64,000 nucleotides of DNA from NCBI RefSeq assembly GCF_014204945.1, contig NZ_JACHMN010000003.1, forward strand, positions 2,666,001 to 2,730,000. Reading direction: 5' to 3'. Source of the DNA: Allocatelliglobosispora scoriae. GTDB lineage: Bacteria > Actinomycetota > Actinomycetes > Mycobacteriales > Micromonosporaceae. Positions 49,548 to 60,153 of this stretch are shown here, in pieces (within the stretch, counting starts at the first letter, position 1; each line of letters opens with the position of its first letter). The translations under genes were made by a program, and so were the position numbers. The notes under the pieces were generated by a model. The model saw nothing but the letters and a program-made list of their open reading frames with translations. It made no database searches and was not told where the DNA came from.

Positions 49548-52500
49548 GGATCACCCCCGCCTACGCGGGGAACGTGCGGACAAGCGGCACTACTCGTTCA
49601 CGCTGCTCGGATCACCCCCGCCTACGCGGGGAACGCGTCAACTACCAGCACCACACTCCGTGGGACAACGGATCACCCCCGCCTACGCGGGGAACGCCCG
49701 TGCATGCGCGCCGAGTACGCCAGCGCACAGGGATCACCCCCGCCTACGCGGGGAACGCGCTGCCACCGCGAACCAGGGTCTCGCGAAGGGCGGATCACCC
49801 CCGCCTACGCGGGGAACGCGGATGGCAGGGTGCGGCGAAGGAAGCCGACGGTGGATCACCCCGCCTACGCGGGGAACGCCTGCACCGCGTGAGGCAGGGA
49901 TCATCACGTCTCGGATCACCCCCGCCTACGCGGGGAACGCCCGGAGGTGCTCGGCTGTCTGCCGTAGCGCGACGGATCACCCCCGCCTAGCGGGGAACGC
50001 GTGTGGATCACAGCCCATCCGTGGCCGTCGTTGGGATCACCCCCGCCTACGCGGGGAACGCTCCGTGGAGGGCACCACCACGACCAGCCGGGTGGGATCA
50101 CCCCCGCCTACGCGGGGAACGCGTGTGGCGCCGGGTCGCGGCCGCAGCCCGCCGGGGATCACCCCCGCCTACGCGGGAAACGCTCTGCCGGCTACCGGCT
50201 GCCGTGGGGCGACATCGGATCACCCCCGCCTACGCGGGGAACGTCCAAATGCAACCGTCACCACCAGGCCTCCGGCGGGATCACCCCCGCCTACGCGGGG
50301 AACGAGCTGGAGGCGCGCCGTGGAGTGGCATTCCGGCCGAATCACCCCCGCCTACGCGGGGAACGCTCAAGGACAGCGAAGCCGACATCGTCCGTACCGG
50401 GATCACCCCCGCCTACGCGGGGAACGCGAGACCGTCACCGTGTCGGATGAGCCGCCGCCGGGATCACCCCCGCCTACGCGGGGAACGCAGCACGGGCCAC
50501 TGGGGCTCGTTCGGACGGAGCGGATCACCCCCGCCTACGCGGGGAACGCAGCCGACCGGGCGCTGGAGGTCGCGGAGGCCGGGGATCACCCCCGCCTACG
50601 CGGGGAACGCCAGTCCCGGCACGCACAGGGCACCACGCCCCCGGGATCACCCCCGCCTACGCGGGGAACGCCCGAAGTACGTGGCGAACGCGTCGTTGAG
50701 GGTGGGATCACCCCCGCCTACGCGGGGAACGCCCGCCGCCCGCCGTGCGCAGGATGAGCTCCACCGGATCACCCCCGCCTACGCGGGGAACGCGAGGACA
50801 CCGTGCAGTACTGGGCCAAGAACGCGGGATCACCCCCGCCTACGCGGGGAACGCCCCGGGCTCAGTGGGCCCGGACACGCTCGCGCGGGATCACCCCCGC
50901 CTACGCGGGGAACGCGAGGCGTGGCTCAAGGCGCAGATGCCCGACTGGGGATCACCCCCGCCTACGCGGGGAACGCGCTTTCGAGCTGCTCGATCGAGTC
51001 GAGCACGGGGGATCACCCCCGCCTACGCGGGGAACGCCCAGAGGCACGCGGCTGCAAGACCTGCGTGCACGGATCACCCCCGCCTACGCGGGGAACGCAC
51101 GTTAATGGGTTGCCAGTGACGGTTCCACCAGGGATCACCCCCGCCTACGCGGGGAACGCATACCTGAGAAGGCGGCTAGTTGCTTGAGGTCAGGATCACC
51201 CCCGCCTACGCGGGGAACGCTCGGTGGCGTATTGGTGACCGGTTTCTCTTCCCGGATCACCCCCGCCTACGCGGGGAACGCATCCGAGTGAGGTCTTACC
51301 TGTGAAGTCGAGCAGGATCACCCCCGCCTACGCGGGGAACGCGCGTCGACGCTGAGGAGTTCCCGCTGGTAACGCGGATCACCCCCGCCTACGCGGGGAA
51401 CGCGCCACCGCGAACTACAAGCTCAAGGACTCCGCAGGATCACCCCCGCCTACGCGGGGAACGCGCTTTGGCGATGGCCGCGTCGAGACCGGGCGTGGGA
51501 TCACCCCCGCCTACGCGGGGAACGCTCCAGCACGCACATGCGGATCGTGATGTTCGAGGGATCACCCCCGCCTACGCGGGGAACGCTTCCCCATGGCCTT
51601 CATGAACACCTTGCGGAACGGATCACCCCCGCCTACGCGGGGAACGCCGGATCCACGCGGCATCGTCGTCAGCCATCCACGGATCACCCCCGCCTACGCG
51701 GGGAACGCCCGCGTTTTCTTCGGCCCGTAGATACCAGTGCCGGATCACCCCCGCCTACGCGGGGAACGCAACTTCGCGATCCCGTCCAGCGCCTCAGCGA
51801 CCGGATCACCCCCGCCTACGCGGGGAACGCTGGTCCCGGACCGACTCGATGATCTCCTGTTGCGGATCACCCCCGCCTACGCGGGGAACGCCCATGTCAC
51901 AACCGCCTCTCCTGCCGCAGTCAGGGATCACCCCCGCCTACGCGGGGAACGCACCACTCCCGGGAACCAGCGCATGGCTTCCTTTGGATCACCCCCGCCT
52001 ACGCGGGGAACGCGGGGTCCAGACGGGCCTCATCGCCTCCGCCGACGGATCACCCCCGCCTACGCGGGGAACGCGGATCGTCGTCACCATCTGCGGGTTC
52101 GGGTTCGGATCACCCCCGCCTACGCGGGGAACGCGGGTACTCCGGGCAGTACTGGTCCAACGGGGTCGGATCACCCCCGCCTACGCGGGGAACGCGCACT
52201 GATCACGTTCTTACCGGCATCCAAGAACGGATCACCCCCGCCTACGCGGGGAACGCGCCTTCTGGGAGTTCTGGGATCCCGCGAAGGGGGGATCACCCCC
52301 GCCTACGCGGGGAACGCCAGCTCGGTGACATCGCGAGCATGCGGGTGTGGGGATCACCCCCGCCTACGCGGGGAACGCCCATTCGCTGGTGTTGACGCCC
52401 CGGGTGGCGCCGGATCACCCCCGCCTACGCGGGGAACGCACGGGCACGGTGTCCAGCAGACGCGCGGGCAGTGGATCACCCCCGCCTACGCGGGGAACGC

Positions 52501-53355
52501 GTACCCCTCGGATTATCAGAAAGCCGGTAGGACTGGATCACCCCCGCCTACGCGGGGAACGCCGCCGGAACTCGTCTCCAGCGCCACGGCCCTCGGGATC
52601 ACCCCCGCCTACGCGGGGAACGCACGCCAGTAGGGCTATCGGTATGGCTCACCGCGGGATCACCCCCGCCTACGCGGGGAACGCGTCGTGTAACTGCTAT
52701 TCATGAATAGGAGCTGAGGATCACCCCCGCCTACGCGGGGAACGCTCGTTCATTCCCTCCGCTTCCTCCAGGATCTGCGGATCACCCCCGCCTACGCGGG
52801 GAACGCGTACGGACCTCCTCAGAGGCCAGGAACCGCTGCGGATCACCCCCGCCTACGCGGGGAACGCAACACGTCCTGGGCGGAGAACATGGTGTGCTCG
52901 GGATCACCCCCGCCTACGCGGGGAACGCACCTCTCAGCGATACGACGGAGCTCTTCGTCGGGGATCACCCCCGCCTACGCGGGGAACGCACCATTGCCCA
53001 GGCCGCCGGAACGGTCAACGGGGGATCACCCCCGCCTACGCGGGGAACGCGATCCACCGAACGGACCATCCGCAGCCCGCATAGGATCACCCCCGCCTAC
53101 GCGGGGAACGCAAGCTCCGTGTCCTCGTCGCCGAGGATGTGGGCGGATCACCCCCGCCTACGCGGGGAACGCGAGGCTGCAATCGCCGGTTGGCTTTCGC
53201 AGCCCGGATCACCCCCGCCTACGCGGGGAACGCGGGTAGTCCCCGCCGCAGCAGATCCACTTCCCGGGATCACCCCCGCCTACGCGGGGAACGCCTGTGC
53301 GCTCGCTGCCGGATGGTGAGCTGTGAGGGATCACCCCCGCCTACGCGGGGAACGC
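49548..53355 (-). CRISPR. Type I-E CRISPR array, 63 repeats and 62 spacers
   Basis: Repeats of 28 bases recur every 61 bases (33-base spacers) from 49548 to 53328. On the minus strand the repeat begins GCGTTCCCCGCG and ends GGGGGTGATCC, like the E. coli I-E repeat, so crRNAs are read right to left with an 8-base handle ending TGATCC plus one base. Degenerate repeats cluster at the left: the first ends AACGT, those at 49853 and 49974 each lack one base, and those near 50156 and 50340 carry substitutions. This marks the left as the old, leader-distal end. The rest are essentially identical. No duplicate spacers were noticed by eye. Confidence 0.98.
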
Positions 53356-53511
53356 ACTGTTTTACCAGGGCCGCAGCGGCGCCAGCACCGCTATTTCGTT
53401 CACTAGCAGTTCGTAGATCATTTATCTATTCCCTAGAACGGCCCGAACAACCTATCTGCAACTGACGACTCCCACGAGCAATTCCACAATAGTCCCGAAG
53501 CCCGCGTCACC
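53356..53511 (-). promoter_or_regulatory. CRISPR leader
   Basis: The 156 bases next to the intact end of the array are markedly richer in A and T than the surroundings (for example TAGGGAATAGATAAATGATC on the minus strand). This is the expected site of the crRNA promoter and of spacer integration. It lies directly after the kinase stop codon, with no terminator hairpin visible between them. Confidence 0.85.
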
Positions 53512-54903
53512 TCACAACTGCTTCAGCCCTTCGATCTCCTGCCGTAGCTCTGCCAGGCTCGGGTCCCCAGCCCCATGGATCCGCAACCGATCATCGAGCA
53601 CCTCCTTGAGCTGCTGCAGCGCCCGCAGCGGCTCGCCAACCATCGCGTGTGCCCTCGCCACGTGCAGCCGACAGTCGAGGACCTCCTCGCTGTCCAGCCC
53701 ATTCAGCGCCGCCATGTCGTCGATGAGCAGCCGAAACTGCCGAGCAGCCTCCCGATATTCGCCTGCTCCGAACAGCGCCTTCGCGTGAACCGCACGCACC
53801 TCGAGCACATCAGAATCGATGTCGCCAAAGGCTCGGATAGCCGGCTCAATGATCACACTGAGGAGCCTGGCCGCGCTGGCGGGCTCGGACCCGTGTATCA
53901 ACGCCTGCGCGTGTCGGCGAACCTTGTCGAGTTCGGCCCGGCTGACCGCAGGCATGGCGAGCACGGGGCGTAGCGGGGTCCGACGACCACTCGGAGTGCG
54001 GCTGGCGATGGCGGTGTAGGCACGCACGGCTTCGGTCTCAGGCGCGGGCAGCCCGGCAAGTTCAGGAAGGTCGTCCGCGAACGGCGCGAGTCTGTTGTAG
54101 ACGGTGACGGCGTCGCTCGGCCGGTCCTCGGGGCACTTCTCCAGCATCGCCAGGACGAGCTCCTCCAGCTCGACGGGGATTGCGCCGCGGAGCGTGTTCG
54201 GCCGGGTGGGCTGCCGGGTGAGGTGGTGGTCCAGCACGACCTTGCTGTTCGCGTCGTTGAACGGTGGTTGGCCGGTGAGCAGGTCGTAGATCGTGCAGCC
54301 GAGACCGTAGATGTCGGTGGCCGGAGTGCATTCCGCGCTGTTGATCTGCTCTGGTGCCATGTAGCAGGCGGTGCCGAGGACCTGTCCGGTGAGGGTGAGC
54401 CGGGAGGTGTCGCTGCCCGAGAACGCCGCGGCCAGTCCGAAGTCGAGGACCTTGACGGCACCCTCCCTGTCCAGGATGAGGTTGTCGGGTTTGAGATCGC
54501 GGTGGATGAGACCCAGGTGATGAGCGGCGATGAGGACGCCACTGACCTGCGCCCCGATGGCGGCGACCCAGCCGATGGGGAGCGGTGAACCTTGGGTGAT
54601 GAGGTCGTCGACGTTAATGCCGTCGATGTACTGCATGACGATGTATGGGCGTCCCTTGTGCACGCCGACGTCGTAGATCGCAGGCACGCCGGGGTGGTCG
54701 AGGCGTGCGGTGTGGCGTGCTTCCCGCTTGAACCGGTGAACAAGGTCGGCGTCCGGTTCGTCGTTCGGAAAGCGGATCAGCTTGATGATGACCGTGCGTC
54801 TGAGCGTGAGGTCGCGCGCTTTCCAGATCTCGCCCATGCCGCCGACGGCGAGCGTCGCCCGTCCCAGCTGGTACCGCTCGTTGATGAGCTCAAGCGCGGC
54901 CAC
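53512..54903 (-). CDS. Ser/Thr protein kinase with TPR-like C-terminal region
   Basis: The protein has 463 residues from the GTG at 54903, preceded by GGAGGAGCC. The Hanks-type kinase domain (about 10-275) is complete: GGMGEIWKA loop, K41, HRDLKPDN (134-141), DFG at 154-156 and YMAPEQ. No membrane segment follows, unlike PknB-type sensors. The C-terminal 150 residues are helical with TPR-like pairs (LISVI-type, GAGEYREAARQFRLLIDDM). It is cytoplasmic. Its transcript runs into the CRISPR leader, and its promoter is divergent from the helicase-cas operon. Confidence 0.92.
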   Translation of the reverse strand: MAALELINERYQLGRATLAVGGMGEIWKARDLTLRRTVIIKLIRFPNDEPDADLVHRFKREARHTARLDHPGVPAIYDVGVHKGRPYIVMQYIDGINVDDLITQGSPLPIGWVAAIGAQVSGVLIAAHHLGLIHRDLKPDNLILDREGAVKVLDFGLAAAFSGSDTSRLTLTGQVLGTACYMAPEQINSAECTPATDIYGLGCTIYDLLTGQPPFNDANSKVVLDHHLTRQPTRPNTLRGAIPVELEELVLAMLEKCPEDRPSDAVTVYNRLAPFADDLPELAGLPAPETEAVRAYTAIASRTPSGRRTPLRPVLAMPAVSRAELDKVRRHAQALIHGSEPASAARLLSVIIEPAIRAFGDIDSDVLEVRAVHAKALFGAGEYREAARQFRLLIDDMAALNGLDSEEVLDCRLHVARAHAMVGEPLRALQQLKEVLDDRLRIHGAGDPSLAELRQEIEGLKQL

Positions 54904-55174
54904 GGCTCCTCCAGCTGCGTGCGCGCGGCAAGGCCGCGCGGGAAGCGACAAACGCAAATCTTAATCACCTCACCGGTACGCGATGGCAAGCCTGTGTCGA
55001 GCAAACCGTCCACAGTGGATGACCCCCCGCCGAAGCCACCCGATTGTGGTCCGCCGAACGTACTACTTGGCCAAGCGTAAACGATAGTTAGCGGAATTTT
55101 CTTGTAAATAGTGTTCACGGTGTGGTTAGGTGTTCCGGCGGCCGAGGGGTCGAGACCGAGTCGGGAGGGGACGC
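54904..55174. promoter_or_regulatory. Divergent promoter region between the kinase and the helicase-cas operon
   Basis: The 271 bases include an A+T-rich core (about 55075-55125, with AAACGATAGTTAGCGGAATTTTC) likely to hold promoters for both directions. No clear palindromic operator was recognised. Its A+T content stands out from the GC-rich flanks. Confidence 0.5.
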
Positions 55175-57271
55175 ATGGCGGAGTTGGCGCTCGATTGCGG
55201 ATTTCTGGCTGCATACGGGAGGTTGCCGAAGGATGTGCAGCGTGCCGTCGTGTCGGCGATCAGCAAGTTCGCCGAGCATACGCATGCGGGCATCCACCTG
55301 GAGACACTCGAAGGGGCGCGAGACCCTAACGTTCGGACCATTCGAATCAACCTGGCCTACCGAGGGGTGGTACTCGCGGCGGGCGGCGCGAAATATGTGC
55401 TCCTCACGGTCATGCACCACGACGACGCCATCGCCTACGCGGTCAGCAGACGGTTCACCGTCAACCGTGTCTTCGGCCTGCTGGAGATGCGGGATCAGCA
55501 GCGGATCGAGGAGATCGAGCAGGCCCTGCCACCGACGCCTGCCGTCGGCCTCTTCAGCTGGGTCTCCGACAATGACCTGCGGCGGCTCGGCATCGAGGAC
55601 GTGCTCATCCCGCTGATCCGGGCCGTCACGACCGACGAGCAGCTCGCTTCGTTCCGAGCGGTCCTGCCGACCGCCCAGTTCGACGTGCTGACCGGACTCT
55701 CGATGCGGATGACCGTCAACGAGATCTTCGACGAGCTCGCTCAGCGGATCGTCGCCGACATCGACACCTCGGACCTGTTCACCGCCGCCGGGCGTACACC
55801 CGAGCGGGTGAAGCTTGTCAGCGGGCCGCACGAGCTCGCATCGATCCTCGCCCACCCCTTCGACGTGTGGCGGGTCTTCCTGCACCCGACGCAGCATGAC
55901 ATCGCCTACCGCCCGAGCTATGCCGGTCCGGCCCTCATCACCGGCAGTGCGGGAACGGGCAAGACCGTCACCGCGGTGCACCGGGCGGTCTTCCTCGCGG
56001 GTCGCCTGCCCGCCGACGGCTCGAAGATCCTGATGACGACATACACCAGGACGCTCGCCGACACCCTGCGGCGCCAGATCGACCTGCTCACCGACGACAA
56101 GGTGATCCGCAGCCGCATCGATGTCCTCGGTGCCGACCAGCTCGCGCACCAGATCGTGAAGGGCCGCCGCGAGCCCAAGGTGATCGAGCCCGAGCCGTTG
56201 CGAGCGCTCTGGCAGGCGGTGGCGGCGGACGCACCGTCGTACTTCAGCCGCACCGGCACTCTCGCCACGTTCAGCCCGGCTTTCCTGCAGCGGGAATGGG
56301 AGCAGGTCATCCTCGCGCAGCAGATCACCACGGCGGACGGTTACCGCACCGCCGTCCGCCGTGGCCGGGGCGACGCACTGCGCGCAGACCAGCGCGACCA
56401 GGTCTGGGCGGCGGTCAACGGAGCGGTCGCCAGGCTGGCGAAGCAGCGGCAGAGCACCTACCTCCAGCTCGCGGACGAGGCGGTGGGCATCCTCGCGACG
56501 AGCGGTCCGATCTACCGGCACGTCATCGTGGACGAGGGCCAGGACCTGCACCCGTCGCAGTGGCGCCTGCTGCGTGCCGCCGTCGCGCCAGGGCCGGACG
56601 ACCTGTTCCTGATGGCCGATCCCTACCAGCGGATCTATGACAACCACGTCTCGCTCAAGTCGCTCGGCATCGAGGTGAGCGGCCGCAGCCGCAGGCTCAC
56701 CCTCAACTACCGCACCACGCACGAGATCCTCGCCTGGTCGATTCGGGTGCTCAACGGGGACTCGGCGGTGAGCCTGGACGACACCGTGGACACCCTCGCC
56801 GGCTACCGGTCGCTCACCCACGGCCGACCGCCCGCGCTGACCGTGCACCGCGACCGGGCCGGAGAGCTCAGCAAGCTGATCGAGCGGGTCGGCACCTGGA
56901 TGGACGACGACGAGGTCGAGCCGGAGGCGATCGGTGTCGCGGCCCGCAACGGCCAGCTCGTGAAGGCGATCATCAAGGCGCTGACCGATGCGCACATCCC
57001 GGTCGCCGACGAGAAGACCGGCGGTGCCGGGGTCCGGGTCGCCTCCATGCACCGGCTGAAAGGACTGGAGTTCCAGTGCCTCGCCGTGGTCGGCCTGGAC
57101 GCAGGTGTCCTGCCCTCCGCCCAGGCGGTCACCGACCCGGCTGAGGACCCGCTGTCGCACCGCCAGGACATGCAGCGCGAGCGATGCCTGCTCTTCGTCG
57201 CGATGACCAGGGCACGGGATGCGCTCTACCTCTCGCACACCGGCACGCGCAGCTCGCTCCTGCCCGCCTGA
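55175..57271 (+). CDS. UvrD/Rep-like superfamily I helicase with RelE-like N-terminal domain
   Basis: The protein has 698 residues; the ATG follows GGGAGGGG. Residues 1-95 (LPKDVQRAVVSAISKF, LETLEGARDPNVRTIRI, YRGVVLAAG, LLTVMHHDDAIAYA) have the layout of RelE/ParE-type toxin domains, as found fused to some UvrD-like helicases. The helicase has Walker A GSAGTGKT (257-264), DEGQD (453-457), QRIYD, LTLNYRTT, HRLKGLEFQC and VAMTRARD. It is the first gene of the cas operon, 24 bases before cas3. Helicase activity is likely. Toxin activity of the N-terminus is unproven. Confidence 0.9.
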   Translation: MAELALDCGFLAAYGRLPKDVQRAVVSAISKFAEHTHAGIHLETLEGARDPNVRTIRINLAYRGVVLAAGGAKYVLLTVMHHDDAIAYAVSRRFTVNRVFGLLEMRDQQRIEEIEQALPPTPAVGLFSWVSDNDLRRLGIEDVLIPLIRAVTTDEQLASFRAVLPTAQFDVLTGLSMRMTVNEIFDELAQRIVADIDTSDLFTAAGRTPERVKLVSGPHELASILAHPFDVWRVFLHPTQHDIAYRPSYAGPALITGSAGTGKTVTAVHRAVFLAGRLPADGSKILMTTYTRTLADTLRRQIDLLTDDKVIRSRIDVLGADQLAHQIVKGRREPKVIEPEPLRALWQAVAADAPSYFSRTGTLATFSPAFLQREWEQVILAQQITTADGYRTAVRRGRGDALRADQRDQVWAAVNGAVARLAKQRQSTYLQLADEAVGILATSGPIYRHVIVDEGQDLHPSQWRLLRAAVAPGPDDLFLMADPYQRIYDNHVSLKSLGIEVSGRSRRLTLNYRTTHEILAWSIRVLNGDSAVSLDDTVDTLAGYRSLTHGRPPALTVHRDRAGELSKLIERVGTWMDDDEVEPEAIGVAARNGQLVKAIIKALTDAHIPVADEKTGGAGVRVASMHRLKGLEFQCLAVVGLDAGVLPSAQAVTDPAEDPLSHRQDMQRERCLLFVAMTRARDALYLSHTGTRSSLLPA

Positions 57272-57295
57272 TCCCTTGTCGATGAGGAGATGTCG

Positions 57296-60127
57296 ATGAC
57301 TCCGCCGCTGACCGACGCCGCCGCATCGGTGTGGGGCAAGACCGACCGGACGGGCACGTCCTTGATCGGCTGGCTGCCGCTGTGGCGCCACCTCGCCGAC
57401 ACGGCAGCCGTCGCCGGGCGGCTCTGGGACGGCTGGCTGAGTCCGTCGGTCGCGCAGCGGATCAGCTCCGAGCTGCCCGGCGGTGCCGAGGACGGCCGCA
57501 CCCTGTTGACCTGGCTCGCCGGTATCCACGACATCGGCAAGGCCACGCCCGCTTTCGCCAGCCAGGCTAGGCCATTTGCCGACCGGATGCGCGCGAACGG
57601 ACTCGACTACCACGAGGAGCGGATCAAGCAGGACCGGAAGCTGGCGCCGCACGCCACCGCCGGCCAGGTGATCCTCGCCGACTGGCTCGCCGATGGGCAC
57701 GGCTGGGAGGACAACATCCATGCGTACGCCGTCGTCGTCGGCGGCCACCACGGCACTCCGCCCACCGACGAGAACATCACCCAGGTCAACTTCCACCGGC
57801 ACCTGCTCGGCGACAGCTCATGGATCGAGGTCCAGCACGAATTGCTCGCCTGGATGACCGAGCGAACCGGAGCAGCGGACCGCCTCGCGGACTGGGGCGA
57901 AGCCAGGCTCTCCCAGCCCGTCCAGGCAGCACTGACCGGACTCGTGATCGTCGCCGACTGGATAGCGAGCAATGAGGAGTTCTTCCCCTACGAACTCACT
58001 ACAGCCGAGAGCGAGCGAATCGAGTCGGCCTGGCGGACTCTGGATCTCCCGGCGCCTTGGACGCCGGTGCCGCACCTGTCCACGGTGGATCAACTCTTCG
58101 CCGCCCGGTTCGAGCTCCCACCTGGCGCCTCCCCGCGACCGGTCCAGCGAACAGTCGCCGAACTCGCCGCTGAGATGCCTGTGCCCGGGATGCTGATCGT
58201 CGAGGCGGCGATGGGGGAGGGCAAGACCGAGGCCGCGCTCGCCGCCGTGGAGATCCTCGCGGGGCGCTCCGGTGCGAGCGGATGCCTGATCGCGCTGCCT
58301 ACGCGCGCCACGAGCGATGCGATGTTCGGGCGAGTGCTGTCGTGGCTACGCCGCCTGCCGGACGCCGACGTGGGCCGGGGTGCCAGGGACATCAAGCTCG
58401 CGCACGGCAAGGCCGCGTTCAACTCCGACTTCTCCGGCCTGATATACCGCAACGCGATGCCGAGCGGGATCTCCATCGAGGAGGGCGGCTCGGCGGTCGG
58501 GGTGCACCAGTGGCTCGCGGGGCGGAAGCGGTCGATGCTCTCCAGCTTCGTCATCGGCACCATCGACCAGCTGCTTTTCGCCGCCCTGCGCTCCCGGCAT
58601 CTCGTGCTGCGCCACCTGGGCCTCGCCGGGAAGATTGTGGTCATCGACGAGGCACACGCCTACGACGTCTTCATGAGCTGCTTCCTCGACCGTGCGCTGG
58701 AGTGGCTGGCCGCTTATGGCGTACCGGTCATCGTCCTGTCGGCGACGCTGCCCGCGCACCGGCGCGCGGAGATGATGGCCGCCTACGACCGGGGTCGGCT
58801 CGGAGCGCTGCCTCGACCCACCTGGCGCAATCCCGGACCGCCGCCCGACCACTACGCCGGCCAGCGCAACGACCTGCGCTACCCCCTGGTCACGGTCTCC
58901 ACCGCGGACCGGGGAGCTGCCTCGCACGAGTGCGCCGACTCCGGCCGGGGGATCACTGTTCGCCTCGAACCGCTCGACGACTCACCCGAGCACCTCGCCG
59001 CGCTGCTGCGGGCCGCGCTCGCTGACGGTGGCTGTGCGCTTGTGGTGCGCAACACGGTGGCGCGGGTCCAGCAGACCGCCGAGGAGTTGCGGGAGGTGCT
59101 CGGCACCGACTACCCGGTCTCGGTGGCGCACTCCCGCTTCATGGCGCCGGACCGGGCGGCCAAGGACCGGTGGCTGCGCGAGGCGTTCGGCCCGCCCGGA
59201 AGCGGCGAGCGCCCGGCCCGGCACATCGTGGTCGCCAGTCAGGTGGCGGAGCAGTCGCTCGACATCGACTTCGACCTGCTCGTGACCGACCTGGCCCCGG
59301 TCGACCTGATGCTTCAGCGCATCGGGCGGCTGCACCGCCACGACCGTCCGGATCGCCCGCCGCACCTCGCTGAGGCGACCTGCCACGTCACCGGGGCCGA
59401 CTGGACGGCGGTGCCGCCGAAGCCGGTGGCCGGTTCGCGTCGGGTCTATCAGGAGTCCGCCCTGCTGCGCTCGGCGGCTGTGCTGTGGCCGATGCTCACC
59501 GAGGACATCTCGCTGCGCCTGCCTGCCGACATCTCGATCCTCACCCAGGCCGCATACGGACAGGAGCAGGTCGGGGATGAGGGCTGGCAGCCTGCGATGG
59601 CCGAAGCGTTCGAGACCGCGGAGAAGCAGCGGGCCGACAAGGAGAGCCGGGCCGGCGGGTTCCGGCTCGACAACGTCGCCGAGCCGGGGACACCGCTGAT
59701 CGGGTGGCTCACCGGCGGTGTCGGCAACACCGACGACCGCGCGGGTCAAGGTCACGTCCGGGACGACGACGCCGAGTCGCTCGAGGTCATCGTCCTGGTA
59801 CGCACACCCGACGGCCTAGTCGTCCCCCCATGGGTCGACCGGAGTGCGGGTGTCGAAGTCTCCACCGAAGCGGTCCCGCCACGGCAGCTCGTGCGGGACA
59901 TCGCTCGCTGCACCCTGCCCCTGCCGAGGCTGATGACCGCCCCCGACGTCATCGACGGTGTCATCGCCGCGCTGGAGGGCTCTCTTGACCTGCGTGCCTG
60001 GCAGGACGACCGCTGGCTCGGCGGAGAGCTCGTCCTCGTGCTCGATGAGGACGGCAGGGCAGCTGTCGCGGAGTTCGATCTCGCCTACAACAACGACGAA
60101 GGACTTCGTGTCTCCAAAGTGGAGTAA
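57296..60127 (+). CDS. cas3: Cas3 helicase-nuclease, type I-E
   Basis: The protein has 943 residues. The ATG at 57296 has GAGGAG six bases upstream; the ATG at 57290 abuts it and is less likely. The HD nuclease domain has H32, H78-D79 (AGIHDIGK), H119 and GGHHG (149-153). The SF2 helicase has Walker A AAMGEGKT (304-311), DEAH (451-454), LSATLPAHRR and QRIGRLHRH. It degrades DNA marked by Cascade. It is preceded by the UvrD-like gene and followed after 26 bases by cas8e. Confidence 0.97.
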   Translation: MTPPLTDAAASVWGKTDRTGTSLIGWLPLWRHLADTAAVAGRLWDGWLSPSVAQRISSELPGGAEDGRTLLTWLAGIHDIGKATPAFASQARPFADRMRANGLDYHEERIKQDRKLAPHATAGQVILADWLADGHGWEDNIHAYAVVVGGHHGTPPTDENITQVNFHRHLLGDSSWIEVQHELLAWMTERTGAADRLADWGEARLSQPVQAALTGLVIVADWIASNEEFFPYELTTAESERIESAWRTLDLPAPWTPVPHLSTVDQLFAARFELPPGASPRPVQRTVAELAAEMPVPGMLIVEAAMGEGKTEAALAAVEILAGRSGASGCLIALPTRATSDAMFGRVLSWLRRLPDADVGRGARDIKLAHGKAAFNSDFSGLIYRNAMPSGISIEEGGSAVGVHQWLAGRKRSMLSSFVIGTIDQLLFAALRSRHLVLRHLGLAGKIVVIDEAHAYDVFMSCFLDRALEWLAAYGVPVIVLSATLPAHRRAEMMAAYDRGRLGALPRPTWRNPGPPPDHYAGQRNDLRYPLVTVSTADRGAASHECADSGRGITVRLEPLDDSPEHLAALLRAALADGGCALVVRNTVARVQQTAEELREVLGTDYPVSVAHSRFMAPDRAAKDRWLREAFGPPGSGERPARHIVVASQVAEQSLDIDFDLLVTDLAPVDLMLQRIGRLHRHDRPDRPPHLAEATCHVTGADWTAVPPKPVAGSRRVYQESALLRSAAVLWPMLTEDISLRLPADISILTQAAYGQEQVGDEGWQPAMAEAFETAEKQRADKESRAGGFRLDNVAEPGTPLIGWLTGGVGNTDDRAGQGHVRDDDAESLEVIVLVRTPDGLVVPPWVDRSAGVEVSTEAVPPRQLVRDIARCTLPLPRLMTAPDVIDGVIAALEGSLDLRAWQDDRWLGGELVLVLDEDGRAAVAEFDLAYNNDEGLRVSKVE

Positions 60128-60153
60128 TAAATGTCATCAATAGGAGGTGATGT

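Noticed and set aside
50001-50033. Extra half-repeat (GGATCAC) inside a spacer
   Set aside because: It is a short chance match within a normal-length spacer, without the rest of the repeat.
49515-53465. Several overlapping reading frames with repeated GITPAYAGNA or DHPRLRGER-type peptides
   Set aside because: They are translations of the CRISPR repeats in different frames. The 61-base period and palindromic repeat identify an array, not repeat proteins.
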